From positions 1-64,000 of the forward strand of contig CAZAEQ010000018.1 of assembly GCA_964484185.1 (NCBI GenBank): 64,000 bases of DNA. The letters are read 5' to 3'. The stretch comes from F1-120-MAGs238 sp964484185 (lineage in GTDB: Bacteria > Planctomycetota > Phycisphaerae > Phycisphaerales > UBA1924). Shown piece after piece: positions 52,407-61,706 of this stretch. A program made the translations under genes and the position numbers. The notes under the pieces are model-generated. The model did not search any database. It was not told where the DNA came from and saw only the letters and a program-made list of their open reading frames with translations. The stretch's first letter is position 1, and every line of letters begins with the position of its first letter.

Positions 52407-52739
52407 TCAAAATCCTGACAGATCAAGGTTGCGCCTGTCCACGGCACGCTCAATGTTGACGGGCTGCCAGGCCTCCCCTGACGGAATCGCCGCGGGATCC
52501 GCGCGGACAATCGTTTTTGTAAGGCCAGTCTCGTCCTGAAGACTGGTGTCAGAGACCCGAGGCCACCAGACGATGGCGCTTATGAGAACCATGGGAATCA
52601 GAACTACTGAACCAATTCGAAGCCGGCGCCCCACGCGGCGGCGACGCAAGGAGTTCTGAAGCTCAATAGGGAACGCCGGTAGCTCGGCCGCCGTGGTACC
52701 GGATGCAAGGTCATCAAGTTGGCTATCGAGCTGGTTCAT
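52407..52739 (-). CDS. Small single-helix membrane protein, putative anti-sigma factor
   Basis: The 110-residue protein has an N-terminal soluble part (about 1-40), an RRRRVGRRLRIG cluster, a transmembrane helix (about 43-60, VVLIPMVLISAIVWW) and a short exported part of 50 residues. No zinc-binding anti-sigma motif is visible. Its ATG overlaps the stop of the sigma factor gene by four bases, and such coupling is the main reason to suspect an anti-sigma function. The soluble N-terminus would face the cytoplasm, as needed for sigma binding. Confidence 0.6.
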   Translation of the reverse strand: MNQLDSQLDDLASGTTAAELPAFPIELQNSLRRRRVGRRLRIGSVVLIPMVLISAIVWWPRVSDTSLQDETGLTKTIVRADPAAIPSGEAWQPVNIERAVDRRNLDLSGF

Positions 52740-53302
52740 AGGGGTGCCTCGATGGTGTTTGGCGTGCGCTGAACCACTTGAGCATCTGTGAGCAGTAATT
52801 GCAATTGTTGGCGGGCCTGACGATAGAGAGACGCCGCGGTATTCCGGTTTGTTCCGGTGGATAGTTCAATCTGGTCGAATGTCAGGCCGGCAACATGCTT
52901 AAGGATGACCATTTCCCTCGCTCTTCTGGGCAGCAGGTCAAGGGCTCGATGCAGATCAGTTGTCCTGGAATCGGGAGCGATCGAGTTCTGATGCGTCGAG
53001 TTACGCTCTCGCTGGAGCCTTCGGCGATTACTCCGCATCATGGAAATGCACTCGTTTCGGACGCATGAAAGAAGAAAAGGGACTCCTTCTTCAATCTCAC
53101 GGACGCGCCAAGCCTCAAACCCCAGAATCCGGCAGAACACCGACTGGACACTGTCCGCGGCCGCGGACTTGAGCGAGGGCGGCAGAATTGCCCTTGCATA
53201 TGCTTCCATTTTTCCTGCTTGCGCAGTCCATAACGCACGCGCCGCAGCTTCATCGCCGCGGTGCATGCGTATCAGGAGTTGAGTGATCGGGCAGGGCGCC
53301 AT
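52736..53302 (-). CDS. ECF-like RNA polymerase sigma factor
   Basis: The 188-residue protein has region 2 at about 15-90 (AARALWTAQAGKMEAYARAI and SVQSVFCRILGFEAWRV, then PFLLSCVRNECISMMRSNRR) and region 4 at about 120-175 (LHRALDLLPRRAREMVILKH, AGLTFDQIELSTGTNRNTAA and SLYRQARQQLQLLL), a typical ECF layout. ATG 53302 starts MAPCPITQ and lies only four bases after the stop of the upstream secreted protein gene; a longer frame to 53350 is less likely. It is coupled to the small membrane protein gene that follows. Target promoters are unknown; the secreted protein and the dockerin array upstream are candidates. Confidence 0.85.
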   Translation of the reverse strand: MAPCPITQLLIRMHRGDEAAARALWTAQAGKMEAYARAILPPSLKSAAADSVQSVFCRILGFEAWRVREIEEGVPFLLSCVRNECISMMRSNRRRLQRERNSTHQNSIAPDSRTTDLHRALDLLPRRAREMVILKHVAGLTFDQIELSTGTNRNTAASLYRQARQQLQLLLTDAQVVQRTPNTIEAPL

Positions 53303-53306
53303 TGAA

Positions 53307-54326
53307 TTACTTTGTTGATCCAAGGAGCTTTGCAAACGCCTGACGTTCATCGACGAATCGCTTCGCAGTCTTGTAAGCCCGGCTCATGGACGGAAGCCAG
53401 ACCTTGGCAAGTTCACCAAATTCCCCTCCAATACAGCGTTTCTCGATACTTGCGGATTCCGCCGTCGGATCTGCGGCATCCCATGCCTTGTTGAGATTTT
53501 CATAGGCCCCGCGAAGCTTTGGAATATCGGCTTTGATCTGTGAAGCCGTAAATACTGGAACAGGAGCCTTCTTCTCTTCACCTGTGTTGACCTCGCTCAG
53601 TTCGTTGACTTTTGCGACTCCCCCGGGAAGGTCGACCTGTTTTTCGATCCAGTCAGGAAATACCTTTCCTTCGTTTGCAACTGCGGAACGAAGCAGCATG
53701 GGGTCACGGTCGCTTGTTGCGCCGAGCGCTGTCATGAGTTCGATTGCGGTTGCCGGAGAGAGTTTTCCAACTCCAATGATCCTTGTACCCTCAGAGAAAC
53801 CCAACTCGGCAACCGCAACACCGACCAGCGAGGAAATCATGATTCTGTCAACCGAGACGTGGTTTGCAAGCCGCAAAATTGCGGCGATACGCAGAGCCGC
53901 CTCATCGTGTTTGCCCTCGAGCGAAAGGCGTCGCGCATCGAGCCGCAGCAGGCGTGAGCATGTACGAATCTGCCCCAGATGTGGCATCAGCGCGAAAGGT
54001 CCTTGACTCATGTCTATTCCAAAGTCACAGCGTGGGATGCGAGTTGCCTCAATCAGCGAGGCAATCAATTCGTTGTTTTCTACCGCAAATTCTGCGTTGA
54101 CAAGTGCGGCTCGAGCATCTTCAACGGTCAGGATTTTGTCGAAATCAATATCTCGGAGTTTTGCGGCTCGATCCTGGCTGATCTGGGAGAAGATGACCCA
54201 GTAACGCAAGGCGGCGTTGGCGCTGGTTTCTGACTGCGGCTGCTGAAGAACACGTGCTGTTGCGGGAGCTGTTGCGAATGCTATTGCGGCGGCGAGCATG
54301 CCAGGAATCAGATAGGTTGAACGCAT
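53307..54326 (-). CDS. Secreted protein of unknown function upstream of the sigma factor
   Basis: The 339-residue protein has a signal peptide (about 1-24, MRSTYLIPGMLAAAIAFATA, ending ATA), and the rest is soluble and mostly helical, with LLRLDARRLSLEGKHDEAALRI and ILRLANHVSVDRIMISSLVG resembling TPR-like helix pairs. It has a Cys in RIPRCDFGID and in EKRCIGGEF. I do not recognise a family. ATG 54326 has AAAGGAG seven bases upstream. The gene is four bases from the sigma gene, so the two are probably cotranscribed and may form a sensing unit. Confidence 0.75.
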   Translation of the reverse strand: MRSTYLIPGMLAAAIAFATAPATARVLQQPQSETSANAALRYWVIFSQISQDRAAKLRDIDFDKILTVEDARAALVNAEFAVENNELIASLIEATRIPRCDFGIDMSQGPFALMPHLGQIRTCSRLLRLDARRLSLEGKHDEAALRIAAILRLANHVSVDRIMISSLVGVAVAELGFSEGTRIIGVGKLSPATAIELMTALGATSDRDPMLLRSAVANEGKVFPDWIEKQVDLPGGVAKVNELSEVNTGEEKKAPVPVFTASQIKADIPKLRGAYENLNKAWDAADPTAESASIEKRCIGGEFGELAKVWLPSMSRAYKTAKRFVDERQAFAKLLGSTK

Positions 54327-54349
54327 TGACGTCTCCTTTCGTGTTAGAG

Positions 54350-54388
54350 CTTTCATACAGCATACATGCTGGCGAAGCTGCATGAAAG
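54350..54388. promoter_or_regulatory. Imperfect inverted repeat upstream of the secreted protein / sigma operon
   Basis: Twelve-base arms (54350-54361 and 54377-54388) pair with one mismatch around a 15-base loop that contains a second smaller repeat, CAGCAT-N2-ATGCTG (54358-54371). On the minus strand TATGCTG inside the loop reads like an extended -10 box. The site lies 24 bases upstream of the ATG at 54326 and could be an operator for the operon. Confidence 0.45.
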
Positions 54389-54412
54389 ACGCCGCCGAAT
54401 GTGGTTTATGTG

Positions 54413-54442
54413 AAAAAAGCGGCAGAGTTTTCACAATGCCGC
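54413..54442 (-). terminator. Rho-independent terminator of the dockerin array
   Basis: On the minus strand the stem GCGGCA/TGCCGC (54437-54442 and 54419-54424) closes a 12-base loop and is followed directly by TTTTTT (54413-54418). It lies 29 bases after the stop of the gene at 54471 and ends the array. Confidence 0.8.
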
Positions 54443-54470
54443 CGAAACCATGCTGTTTCGAGGTTGAATT

Positions 54471-55706
54471 TCAGCAGCGGTTGCTGAATACGTTTACGAA
54501 ATCGAGGTAATCGAAGAAATCGATGACACTGTCGCCGTTAAAGTCCGCCCGGGGCTGTGAAGTGGAGAAATCGGATACGAAATCGAGGTAATCAAAGAAG
54601 TCGGACACCCCATCGCTGTTGAAGTCGGAGGGGCAGGGAACAGCGCGGGGACGCAGAATAACGCCGCGGGTGTAACTCGGGTCAGATGTGAAGATGCCTT
54701 GTGCGGCGATCCACCCGGACTCGTTTATCTTGACAGCGCGTCGTAAGAGGAATCCAGAGGGGAGGTCGACCAGTGCGTTCAGATCGCGTACGCCACGCTG
54801 CGCATCCCAGATCACGGCAGTATTTGGAGTCACGTCATTGGTTGGTGTGCGTCTGTAGCCTACAACAGTGCCCCCACTGTTTACACCCTGGGCGACAAAG
54901 TCGCACTCGGGTCCGGTCAGGACCTGTTGGACATTAAAGCCATCGCTGGCAGACCATGTGAAGACCGTTCTTGCATTCGTCGCGCCATTGAATACAAGTA
55001 GATTGCCTGCAACCAATCCATTCTCGGCGACATCGGCGGCAACACTGAATGGGCGAGACGCAGCGATCGGAGGAAGACTTGCTCCGAGATTGACGGATTG
55101 CCCAGTGTTGATGTCGAAGACGAATGCCTCGGAGAATCCGGCTACATGTCGGACGTTTCCAATGGCAAGGCCAGCATTGTTGATCCGAAACAACTCCTTC
55201 GCATCTACGACTGGCACGGCGTGTGTGCCGCCGGCCTGATCCCACCAGAACGCCACCTGGCTCATTCCATTGCTGTTGCTTCCCGAGGAAACCTCTGCGT
55301 ACCCAACCGCGACTAACGAGTCATTGAGACCTGTGATGCGCATACGACCGTACGTTGCGTTCACACCGGGAAGTGTGCGAGTGACGTTGTCCCATGGGGT
55401 GTACAGAAGCATTGCGCCACCGGCCGCTCCAAGGTTGTTGATCGCACGATCGATCTGGCTGTCTGGGAGCCGGAACTTGTCGTTCTGCGGCGACCAGGAG
55501 AAAGCCGAGACTGAGAAGGTCTGGGTGAGGTCGGTAGCCCAACCGATTGCCAGACCAGTGTCACTGATGTCATTCACGGTAGACGTTCGCCGGGAATAGG
55601 TGGTTTGGAAAGCATCGATGAGGAGAAAGTCGTACTCCGGCTGTGCAAACGATGGCGCAGCAACCAACACATGCGATGCCGCGACGGCTGAAAGAAAACG
55701 TTTCAT
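54471..55706 (-). CDS. Secreted HAF-repeat-like protein with full dockerin
   Basis: The 411-residue protein has a signal peptide (about 1-22), then repeats of the HAF/extracellular type with the rhythm NDISDTGLAIGWATD, ITGLNDSLVAVGYAE, RINNAGLAIGNVRH and AQGVNSGGTVVGYRR, spaced by about 50-60 residues, plus a KINESGWIAAQGIFT blade near the end. The C-terminus is a two-copy dockerin (about 360-411) with DFNSDGVSDFFDYLDFV and DFNGDSVIDFFDYLDFV. It ends in NRC rather than the usual GC. ATG 55706 is preceded by GGATC. Last gene of the array; a terminator follows. Confidence 0.82.
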   Translation of the reverse strand: MKRFLSAVAASHVLVAAPSFAQPEYDFLLIDAFQTTYSRRTSTVNDISDTGLAIGWATDLTQTFSVSAFSWSPQNDKFRLPDSQIDRAINNLGAAGGAMLLYTPWDNVTRTLPGVNATYGRMRITGLNDSLVAVGYAEVSSGSNSNGMSQVAFWWDQAGGTHAVPVVDAKELFRINNAGLAIGNVRHVAGFSEAFVFDINTGQSVNLGASLPPIAASRPFSVAADVAENGLVAGNLLVFNGATNARTVFTWSASDGFNVQQVLTGPECDFVAQGVNSGGTVVGYRRTPTNDVTPNTAVIWDAQRGVRDLNALVDLPSGFLLRRAVKINESGWIAAQGIFTSDPSYTRGVILRPRAVPCPSDFNSDGVSDFFDYLDFVSDFSTSQPRADFNGDSVIDFFDYLDFVNVFSNRC

Positions 55707-55810
55707 GCGAAGGATCCAGATCGGGGTGATATTAACCAGTAGCAAACGAACACAATGCGATCATGCTGAAGCGGAAGTGCTTTCGCCACGGAGCATTCTG
55801 GAGACCATTG

Positions 55811-57130
55811 TCAGCACGGAATCGAGAACGCCTCGACAAAGTCGAGATAATCAAAGAAGTCAATGACTGAGTCGTTGTTGAAATCAGCTGAAGGAACATT
55901 GGAAGAGAACGATTCGACGAAGTCGAGGTAATCGAAAAAGTCCACTGTGCCGTCCTGGTTGAAATCTGCCGGGCATGCTGGAAGGAGTCGCTCGGCAAGC
56001 GTGCGTTGAACCGTGCCGTCTGACCATCCTCCGACGGACCAGATTTCACATGGGCCGAGCGCTGCCATGCCCCAGCCGCGAAGAACATACTGGGAGCCGG
56101 GAACTGCGGGATTGCCAGCTGGCGTCCACGCGTTGCCGTCGTAGTGGTAGAAGGTTGAACTGATTGCACAACTTGCCCAGATGTCATCAGGGGCATTGGC
56201 GGCGAAGGATGCGAATGGGCCGGGAAGGCCAGCATTCACAACATCCCACGATGAGCCGTTCCAGTGGATCAAGTGGTCAACGCCACCGTTGAAATTGCCT
56301 GAGACCCAAACATCTGAGGGAGAACTCGCCGCAACGCATACAGCATCTCCTCCGCCAGTACTTTCGCCTGGATTTGGAATGCGCTGCCAGGAAGATCCAT
56401 CCCAACGGGCAATCAATGCCTGATACGCGCCGCCAATGTTTCGCCAGTAGCCCACAGCCCAGACATTGTCTGTCGCGCTGACAGAAATATTCTCAATGCT
56501 GTTGGTCCTATTTCCGACTGTTGGCACAGGAACATCTATCCATGTCGAACCATCAAAGTGGAGCGCGAGCGCGACGGAGGTAGCAGATGCATCGCCGTAT
56601 CCGGAGGCGGTTCCAACAACCCAGATGTCGCTCGGGCTTACTCCCGCGACGTCGTATGCGAACCCGCCGCGAGCTGCATATGGATAAGTGTTCTGCGGGC
56701 GCAGAGTGGGATGAGCCAGTGAATCCCAGGTCCCTGCGTGGCGCCGCGCTATGAGGGGCATGTTGTTAGTCGGGTATGAAGTGGTAACGTATCCAACAAC
56801 CCATAGTTCATTACCGGCGATTCCGACGCCGTCGATTGAGGGAGATGTGCCCAATGACGAACTGTCTGGCAGATCAGAGAGCTGCCATGCCGTGCCGTTC
56901 CATTCCTGAATCATTGGTCGACGTGAGAGAACGCCGTCGGACCAGGTTCCAACCGCAATACCGCACAGAGCGTTCTGAAAGCTGACATCAATAAGCAGTG
57001 TTGAAATTCCTCCCGGATCCAGGGTCGGCACGCGTTGCCAATCGCCACAGGTTTGCTGTCCGAAAGCTGAAGAGGAGAGGAAGCACGATGAGGCGAGAAT
57101 CATGAGGCTGTGTGAAGCGATCTTTGACAT
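55811..57130 (-). CDS. Secreted propeller-like protein with full dockerin
   Basis: The 439-residue protein has a signal peptide (about 1-24, cleavage after AFG), then about six to seven repeats ending in patterns such as ALHFDGSTWIDVP, IARWDGSSWQRIP, LIHWNGSSWDVVN and FYHYDGNAWTPAG, with DNVWAVGYW and DIWVVGTASG strands in between. This is the rhythm of a beta-propeller with W-D/N-G turns. The C-terminus has a two-copy dockerin with DFNQDGTVDFFDYLDFV and DFNNDSVIDFFDYLDFV, ending in IPC instead of GC. ATG 57130 has GGAG nine bases upstream. Confidence 0.82.
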   Translation of the reverse strand: MSKIASHSLMILASSCFLSSSAFGQQTCGDWQRVPTLDPGGISTLLIDVSFQNALCGIAVGTWSDGVLSRRPMIQEWNGTAWQLSDLPDSSSLGTSPSIDGVGIAGNELWVVGYVTTSYPTNNMPLIARRHAGTWDSLAHPTLRPQNTYPYAARGGFAYDVAGVSPSDIWVVGTASGYGDASATSVALALHFDGSTWIDVPVPTVGNRTNSIENISVSATDNVWAVGYWRNIGGAYQALIARWDGSSWQRIPNPGESTGGGDAVCVAASSPSDVWVSGNFNGGVDHLIHWNGSSWDVVNAGLPGPFASFAANAPDDIWASCAISSTFYHYDGNAWTPAGNPAVPGSQYVLRGWGMAALGPCEIWSVGGWSDGTVQRTLAERLLPACPADFNQDGTVDFFDYLDFVESFSSNVPSADFNNDSVIDFFDYLDFVEAFSIPC

Positions 57131-57216
57131 TGAATTACTCCGTCTATTATTTGCATGCTTTTCTGACATGCTCCGTGAGATCTGGATCTTACAAGTCATC
57201 ACGCACGTCTTGAACG

Positions 57217-58758
57217 TCAACATCCAGTCGCAAATGCGCTCACGAAGTCGAGGTAGTCGAAGAAGTCAACTATGCCGTCGGCGTTGAAGTCAGAAGCGAG
57301 TGAATTGCCGGCGAACGCAGCAACGAAATCGAGATAGTCAAAAAAATCCGAGGTTCCATCGGCGTTGAAATCCGCAGGACACGAAGGACCTGGGACTGGA
57401 AGCTGGATCAGCCCGATGGTTCCGGTTGATCCATTGATTGGCGCCAATCCACCCTGCCGCGCGGCAAAAAACAGTTTGCCTCCGGGAGCCAATGCAGCGC
57501 GGCGCACTCCGTCTACATCGAAATGAGAGCCGGGAGAGTCCACGGAGATTTCTTCAATGAGCGAGCCGTCCTGCGTGTAGATACGAACAAAGTAGTCAGG
57601 CCCTGGTTTGGTCCAGTCAGACCCGATCATGATCACGCGATCAAACTCATCGACGAGGATGTTCATGGCGACATCTTCGCTGTCGTTGTTACCTGGCGGT
57701 GAATTGAAGATATCCTGCCAGAGGAGGATTCCCGCGGGGTCGTACGCGATGACCGGCGAATTGAAGTAATTGAACCCGATGTTCTGAAATGTCTCGCCAG
57801 TAAGGTAGAGCTGCTCCTGGCGCCCCAGGGCAATCGCGTATGCCCGGTCGTAAAGCCCATCGTCCGTTCCGTTCCATTGCCGCCGCCATTGGATAGCGCC
57901 GGATGAAGAGATTTTGATCGCGGCAAGATCAGTGAATTGCATGTCATCACCGAATATGCCGCCGAGATAGATATTTCCCGAGGGGGCGACCTTGACAGCG
58001 CGTGCGTTGCCAATTTCAAAGAACCCGTTTTGGTCCGGATCGGACCACTGGCCGAGTAAATAATGAGCCCAGCGCTGAGTTCCATTTGGTGTAAAGGAGA
58101 CCACAGCCAATTTGAGCTGTTCATCAAAATCACTGTCGCCGACTTCACCCACGCAGATGACGTTTCCGCTGGCATCGATGTCCATGTCTTCGAATCGATC
58201 CCAACGCTCCTGAATCCCTCGAACCTGTGACCACATGACTGCACCAGTAGTACCGGCGAGTTTGGTGACCCGCGCGTCCTGGGTAATCGGTCCCTGGGTG
58301 TAGCCGCAGACATACACGTTTCCGGCGGCGTCTACCTTCACACGAGAGGGAAAATCATCTGCGATTGGTTGACCGGCAGGGACAATTGTCGTAGCCCAAG
58401 CCTGAACATGAAGAGGTGTGAGTCGTACGAGGTGCCAACGCGCGCCGCGACCACCCGCGACGACAAGGCTTCCATCAGGCAGTAATTCGGCATCTTCTGC
58501 GAAGTCGGATCCGTTGAGGCCACTGTTCCAGGACCAGAGCAACTGTTGATCCTGGTTGTAGCAATACGCCGCCATACCAGAAGCGGTGGCGCTCGAGTTC
58601 CACTGCGTACCGACGACGATGACGTTATTTGAATGATCAACGATCGTTCGCGCGGGTTTAAATCGGGGGATCTGGAGAAGCCATCGCTCCACAATCTGTG
58701 CGGTTGCGGCAGAGGTAAAGAGAAGGAACGCAGAAATTGCGGCTATTCTAATATTCAC
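57217..58758 (-). CDS. Secreted propeller-like protein with full dockerin
   Basis: The 513-residue protein has a signal peptide (about 1-20, cleavage after ATA), then repeats of a PQQ/delta-60-like kind with VIVVGTQWN, GSLVVAGGRG, GNVYVCGYTQGP, GNVICVGEVGDS, GNIYLGGIFGDDM, EQLYLTGETFQ and RVIMIGSDWTKP, about seven blade strands spaced by 40-65 residues. The C-terminus is a two-copy dockerin with DFNADGTSDFFDYLDFV and DFNADGIVDFFDYLDFV, ending in GC. The start codon is GTG, preceded by AAAGGAG six bases upstream. Likely a seven-bladed propeller that is displayed or secreted. Confidence 0.85.
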   Translation of the reverse strand: MNIRIAAISAFLLFTSAATAQIVERWLLQIPRFKPARTIVDHSNNVIVVGTQWNSSATASGMAAYCYNQDQQLLWSWNSGLNGSDFAEDAELLPDGSLVVAGGRGARWHLVRLTPLHVQAWATTIVPAGQPIADDFPSRVKVDAAGNVYVCGYTQGPITQDARVTKLAGTTGAVMWSQVRGIQERWDRFEDMDIDASGNVICVGEVGDSDFDEQLKLAVVSFTPNGTQRWAHYLLGQWSDPDQNGFFEIGNARAVKVAPSGNIYLGGIFGDDMQFTDLAAIKISSSGAIQWRRQWNGTDDGLYDRAYAIALGRQEQLYLTGETFQNIGFNYFNSPVIAYDPAGILLWQDIFNSPPGNNDSEDVAMNILVDEFDRVIMIGSDWTKPGPDYFVRIYTQDGSLIEEISVDSPGSHFDVDGVRRAALAPGGKLFFAARQGGLAPINGSTGTIGLIQLPVPGPSCPADFNADGTSDFFDYLDFVAAFAGNSLASDFNADGIVDFFDYLDFVSAFATGC

Positions 58759-58814
58759 GATGAACTCCTTTCGACACCAGATTCGAAATGGGACATTGTT
58801 GCAGACTTTTTCGT

Positions 58815-61694
58815 TCAGCAGCCTGTTGCGAAGGATGAGACAAAGTCGAGGTAGTCAAAGAAGTCAATTGGGCCGTCACCGTTAAAGTCCGCTGCGGGCA
58901 GGCCGCCAGCGAATGCGCCTACAAAATCAAGGTAATCGAAGAAGTCGACCAGACCATCGTCATTGAAATCGGCGGGACACGGGTTGGGCGGATCGGTACA
59001 CACCAGAGCAGGGCCTGTCACTACGACGTTGTCGACATGCCAGCCGCGGAAAGTGTTCATGTAGGTATTCATTGAGTCAAATCGCCACTCAAAGTGTCCG
59101 GTGCGGCCAGCGTGAAAATTGACATCGATGGTCTTGATGCGAGCACTGCTGTGATCGGTGAACCACTCCAGCGGCGCGGCACCGCCGCTATAGACAAACC
59201 ACACCTGGGCCGTGTCATCATCGCCGTAGGCGCCATCGGAATACTCGGTGTCTAGCGCGGAACAGAACGAGAGAGTGATGTTCTCGCCCGGCTGCAGTGT
59301 GGGCAGTGTGAGCGTGGGAGAGCGAAGTACGCCGCTGACGCGCGTTGGCAGATTGAAATTGCATGTTGAATCCTGACCAAAGTATGCGATGTTGCCCGAA
59401 TCGCATGTTCCGGCGGGCGCGCACGCGGCGGTGATGTGCCAGAGTCCCGTCGTGGACCAGCCCGAGGGGAGTCCCGCCGCGAAATCAGTGAAAATCAGAT
59501 CGCTGATCTGCCTGACACCAATGCGTGTTGTAAAGGTGGAAGTCGGAGCGTTTGCGGGCAGGCGAATCTCAGTGCCGCCATTGCCGCGTGCTGCGATGTA
59601 GAAGCGAGGAACATCGGTACACAACATTGAAGGGAATGTCGCGAGATACTCATCGCCTGCAACTCGGGCAAGCGGGATTGACTCCCAGGGCGATGCCGGT
59701 GTTCGTTGCAGCCACAATGTCGGCGATCCATCCTGAATCTGCTCTTCGCCGGAAGTCACGCGAACGGGGATCGTGGCGTTCATCCCTGGTGCAACCTGTG
59801 GCGGCACGGTGGAAGGAAGTGTGATACTGAGCGGAGGCGCAGGAGAGTAGAGAATCTTGCCAGCCGATCCGCCGATCCAGAACCGGCCGGACTCACTGGC
59901 CCAGAGCTCACTGAAGCTCTCTTCATACTGATTCAGATTGGTTCGAGTCCATGTCGCTCCGCCATTGGTTGAACGCTTGTAGAAGTGGCGGTAGGTGTTA
60001 TTGTCATACCCAAGCGCGATGATCTCTGAAGGACTCAGCATTTCAACATCGAGATAGGTTTCATTGACCGGTTGGACGATTTGTGTCCACGTAGTGCCGC
60101 CGTCTAAAGACCGCGCCATGTATCCCCAGAACCCGACGGTCCAGCCGATCTGCGCGTTTGCGAACTCAATATCCGTGAGGTAGTTCACATCGCCCGGCAG
60201 AGTTTGAAAGGACCATGTGACACCGTCATCGATCGACCGATAGGCTCTCGTCCCTCCCGTGATCAGCCAGCGGTTTGAACCCTTGCTGTCGCCCGCGGCG
60301 ATAGATCCTTGAACCTGTGTAATCGGAGTCCATGAGTATCCACCATCGACAGTGAAATACGCGGCAAATTCGCCGCCGTAGCCGGCGATCATGCCGTTGT
60401 AACGATCGGTGAAGTGAATTGTCTTGATCTCAAAAGTTCCGGGAAGTGACAACGGGTAACCAAGCGAAGTCCAGGTATCGCCGCCATCATCAGAGCGGAA
60501 GAAAATTCCACCCATGCCACCGGTGACAATTGTGGACTCGTCGATGACGTCGACAGCGCGCAGACCCTCTTCGCGTCCAAAAACGATACCAGTCTCTTTC
60601 AATCGACGTACATCCCAGAATCCGCCGCGGTCGCGCGTGCGGAAGACGAATCCTCGATGAGTGACTGCGAAACCCAGTTGTTCATTAGCTGCGAAATCGA
60701 TAGCCATCACTTCATCGCCGCAGCCGGAGTTCAGGAGTTCCCACGTCTCTCCGCCGTCAATCGTGGAGTACGTGAGACCATTTGCGCCAACGACCCATCC
60801 ATGCGCAGCGTCAAAGAATGAAATGGACCACAGTGCTGGCAGCACACCAATGCCTTCGACGCGCTGAATCCAGGAGAAGCCCATGTCAGGACTGGTCCAG
60901 ATGTCTCCGGAAAGGCTGACCCCAGCAAGAGTGTCCGTTTCGCCAACTCGCGTGAACTCGCCAAAGCCGGTTGGAACATTGCCCACCATCAGGTAGTACC
61001 AGGTGACACCTTCATCGTCCGAACGGATGATACTTGTTCCATCGATTGCAAGGACTGAAGTGTTGTTGATCCAGAGCACATCGTTCACGCTTCCGTCATA
61101 CACGAGTGTCCAGGTGTGACCGGCATCGACAGTGCGGTAAATACCGCCGTCGTTGTGTGGACTTGAGCGGATGCCACATGCAAGCCCGACTTGTTCATCG
61201 CGGAAATCGAGACCGAACATGATTGGGCAGTCCGGGTATGCAGAAGCGATTGGCCAAGTTGTGCCGCCATCTGGTGTAAATGTGAGTGCGCCGTTGTATC
61301 CGGCGTAGCCGCGTGTTGGCGTGACAAAATCGAGATGGCCAGCTGAACCGAGCTGAAAATTAGTCATTCTGGTCCAGGTGGCGCCGCCATCGACTGTGCG
61401 GTACGCATCCTGGTTGTTGCCGCAGATGTAGCCGTGCAGCGCATCTGGGAATGCGATCGTGTAGAAAGGATCGCTGCTGAACTGGTCTGACATTCTGGAC
61501 GTCCACGTGTGTCCGCCGTCAGAGGTCTCAAGCAGGTGATGGTTGTCGCCGACGATGAACCCGTGAGTGGGCGATGTGAAGGCGACGCCGCCCAGATTTC
61601 GCCCTGTAGGTTTTGGGCACTGGGTGACGAGCTGAGCAAATGCCGAAGTCGAAATCACGCAGAATGCCGCGGCGATGACTGTTCGCAGTGTCAT
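58815..61694 (-). CDS. Large secreted Ycf48/BNR-repeat protein with full dockerin
   Basis: The 959-residue protein has a signal peptide (about 1-21) and about fourteen repeats ending in the pattern TxDGGxTWxxx, for example TSDGGHTWTSRM, TVDGGATWTRM, TIDGGETWELLN, RSDDGGDTWTSLG and STNGGATWTRTN (about 25-640). Fourteen blades suggest two seven-bladed propellers of the Ycf48/BNR kind. A domain of about 250 residues follows with SGVLRSPTLTLPTLQPGENI and GWHVDNVVVTGP, a jelly-roll or choice-of-anchor type. The C-terminus has the two-copy dockerin with DFNDDGLVDFFDYLDFV and DFNGDGPIDFFDYLDFV, ending in GC. ATG 61694 has AGGGG upstream. Binding partner unknown. Confidence 0.86.
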   Translation of the reverse strand: MTLRTVIAAAFCVISTSAFAQLVTQCPKPTGRNLGGVAFTSPTHGFIVGDNHHLLETSDGGHTWTSRMSDQFSSDPFYTIAFPDALHGYICGNNQDAYRTVDGGATWTRMTNFQLGSAGHLDFVTPTRGYAGYNGALTFTPDGGTTWPIASAYPDCPIMFGLDFRDEQVGLACGIRSSPHNDGGIYRTVDAGHTWTLVYDGSVNDVLWINNTSVLAIDGTSIIRSDDEGVTWYYLMVGNVPTGFGEFTRVGETDTLAGVSLSGDIWTSPDMGFSWIQRVEGIGVLPALWSISFFDAAHGWVVGANGLTYSTIDGGETWELLNSGCGDEVMAIDFAANEQLGFAVTHRGFVFRTRDRGGFWDVRRLKETGIVFGREEGLRAVDVIDESTIVTGGMGGIFFRSDDGGDTWTSLGYPLSLPGTFEIKTIHFTDRYNGMIAGYGGEFAAYFTVDGGYSWTPITQVQGSIAAGDSKGSNRWLITGGTRAYRSIDDGVTWSFQTLPGDVNYLTDIEFANAQIGWTVGFWGYMARSLDGGTTWTQIVQPVNETYLDVEMLSPSEIIALGYDNNTYRHFYKRSTNGGATWTRTNLNQYEESFSELWASESGRFWIGGSAGKILYSPAPPLSITLPSTVPPQVAPGMNATIPVRVTSGEEQIQDGSPTLWLQRTPASPWESIPLARVAGDEYLATFPSMLCTDVPRFYIAARGNGGTEIRLPANAPTSTFTTRIGVRQISDLIFTDFAAGLPSGWSTTGLWHITAACAPAGTCDSGNIAYFGQDSTCNFNLPTRVSGVLRSPTLTLPTLQPGENITLSFCSALDTEYSDGAYGDDDTAQVWFVYSGGAAPLEWFTDHSSARIKTIDVNFHAGRTGHFEWRFDSMNTYMNTFRGWHVDNVVVTGPALVCTDPPNPCPADFNDDGLVDFFDYLDFVGAFAGGLPAADFNGDGPIDFFDYLDFVSSFATGC

Positions 61695-61706
61695 ATACAA
61701 CCCCTT

